54,068 bases of DNA from Frankia sp. AgB1.9 (GTDB lineage: Bacteria > Actinomycetota > Actinomycetes > Frankiales > Frankiaceae), in assembly GCF_016786355.1 (NCBI RefSeq), contig NZ_JADWYX010000012.1, forward strand, positions 1-54,068, written 5' to 3'. Below are positions 52,239 through 54,068 of the stretch, in pieces. Made by a program: the position numbers and the translations under genes. The notes under the pieces are model-generated. The model saw only the letters and a program-made list of their open reading frames with translations, was not told where the DNA came from and searched no databases. The number at the start of each line of letters is the position of its first letter. Within the stretch, counting starts at the first letter, position 1.

Positions 52239-53025
52239 GGTCGTTCTCAGCGGAAGGGCTCCCGGACCCGAACGGACCGTTCCTTTGGTTCGCGATGCTC
52301 GGCCCGCTCGAGATGGCGGTCGCCGGTGCCAGGGCCCCGGTGACCGGCATCCGGGCACGCTCCCTGCTGGCCTCGCTTCTGCTCCAACGCAACCAGGTCG
52401 TACGTCTTGACCGTCTCGTCGAGGCGATCTGGGAGGCACCGCCGGCGACGGCCGTCCCGCAGGTTCGAAACCTGGTGGCGGAGCTGAGAAGGACACTCCA
52501 GACGTCGGCGCGCGAGCGGGAGGTAATCGAGACCTCTCCCGGCGGTTACCGGCTCGTCGTGACAGACGAGGAGGTCGACGTCGCGCGGGCGGAAGAGCAC
52601 CTCTCCGAGGGCCTGGCAGCCGCGGCCGACAACGACCATCACGTCGCCCTGCAGAGCTTTGGCAGATCCCTCGATCTCTGGCGAGGAGAGCCGCTCGGCG
52701 ACCTCGCGCCGGCGCTGGCCCGGACCTGGCGGCCCCGCTTCACCGAACTGCGTAGGCGGACCCTTCTTGGGCGCACCAAGTCACGCCTCGCCCTGGGCAT
52801 GCGGGAACCGGCCATCGGCGAGCTCTTCGACGCCGTGGTCGAGTTCCCGTTCGACGAGGAACTGCGGCTGCTTCTGGTGACCGCTCTCCACGACTGCGGC
52901 CGGACGACCGCTGCTCTGGAGGTCTGCCGCGAAACCCGGCGCTACTTTCTCGAACAACTGGGCGTCGACGCCGGTCCCACTCTTCGCGATCTCGAGGTGA
53001 AGATCCTCCGAGAAGGATCGCCAAC

Positions 53026-53029
<4 letters not shown>
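52220..53029 (+). CDS. SARP-family transcriptional regulator (BTAD)
   Basis: The 269-aa protein has an N-terminal OmpR-like winged helix (FAMLGPLEMAVAGARAPVTG... LDRLVEAIWEAPPATAVPQV... ETSPGGYRLVV). A bacterial transcriptional activation domain follows (VDVARAEEHLSEGL... DLWRGEPLGDLAPAL... ALEVCRETRRYFLEQLGVDA). It has the length of the short AfsR/DnrI/RedD type without ATPase or TPR parts. Such proteins activate natural-product genes. ATG 52220 overlaps the end of the GT-C-like gene, so both may be on one transcript. Its stop overlaps the convergent nucleotidyltransferase stop by 4 nt. Confidence 0.9.

Positions 53030-54068
<1,039 letters not shown>

Overview
The window reads as chromosomal DNA of a very GC-rich actinobacterium, most like the Frankia/Frankineae lineage. 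The evidence is extreme G/C at third codon positions, GTG and TTG starts, a complete egtABCD ergothioneine set, inositol-1-phosphate synthase, a SARP-type regulator and a Ser/Thr kinase fused to WD40 repeats. Genus is an inference; nothing here fixes it.

Layout. (1) 173-4499: a SCO6880-family membrane protein and a VirB4-like ATPase (part of a conjugation- or T4SS-like apparatus), convergent with a NERD-domain protein. (2) 4869-10334: egtA-egtB-egtC-egtD on +, closed by a strong hairpin. (3) 10430-15188 on -: ilvD and a kinase-WD40 protein. (4) 15370-17476: a small ABM monooxygenase, a Pro/Gly/Tyr-tailed membrane protein, and about 1 kb of non-coding DNA holding an array of ~80-nt repeats around an 18-bp perfect palindrome. 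(5) 17477-22931 on -: GNAT, a COG0523 GTPase, dnaB, rplI, rpsR, ssb, rpsF. Between dnaB and rplI lies a 665-bp gap with a perfect LexA box and a cluster of DnaA boxes. (6) 23176-27344: a small membrane protein and two polyprenyl-dependent type glycosyltransferases (PIG-V-like, GT87-like). (7) 27428-40703: an accessory region with lower GC in parts, many broken genes, a 1268-aa secreted protein and an intact ACP-GNAT / acyl-AMP ligase / NTF2-like / P450 cluster. (8) 40812-54068: a class A PBP, ino1, padR, a DUF5318 protein, a solute-binding/VWA protein, an MFS transporter, a GT-C-like membrane protein, a SARP regulator, and the 3' part of a CCA/poly(A) nucleotidyltransferase gene that runs off the window.

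Blocks 5, 6 and 8 resemble the origin-proximal region of other Actinobacteria (in Mycobacterium, ino1, padR, a DUF5318 gene, ponA, a GT87-like gene, rpsF-ssb-rpsR-rplI and dnaB lie close together). Block 7 sits between the GT87-like gene and the PBP gene, which are neighbours there, so it looks like an insertion into a conserved block.

The most unusual content is in block 7. The intact cluster 34453-39238 encodes a small membrane protein, an acyl carrier domain fused to a GNAT-type acyltransferase, a FAAL-like acyl-AMP ligase, an NTF2/SnoaL-like protein and a P450, in tight order with a 4-nt overlap between ligase and NTF2 gene. It looks like a compact acyl-activating, carrier-bound biosynthetic pathway of unknown product. 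Broken copies of its parts flank it: an ACP/ligase/NTF2 remnant on - at 27428-28977, an ACP-GNAT remnant at about 33660-34200, and a stop-interrupted duplicate of the small membrane gene at 34823-35020. A three-copy tandem family of small secreted cysteine-containing proteins, the middle copy internally deleted, follows at 39366-40703. I saw no rRNA, tRNA, CRISPR array or transposase gene.
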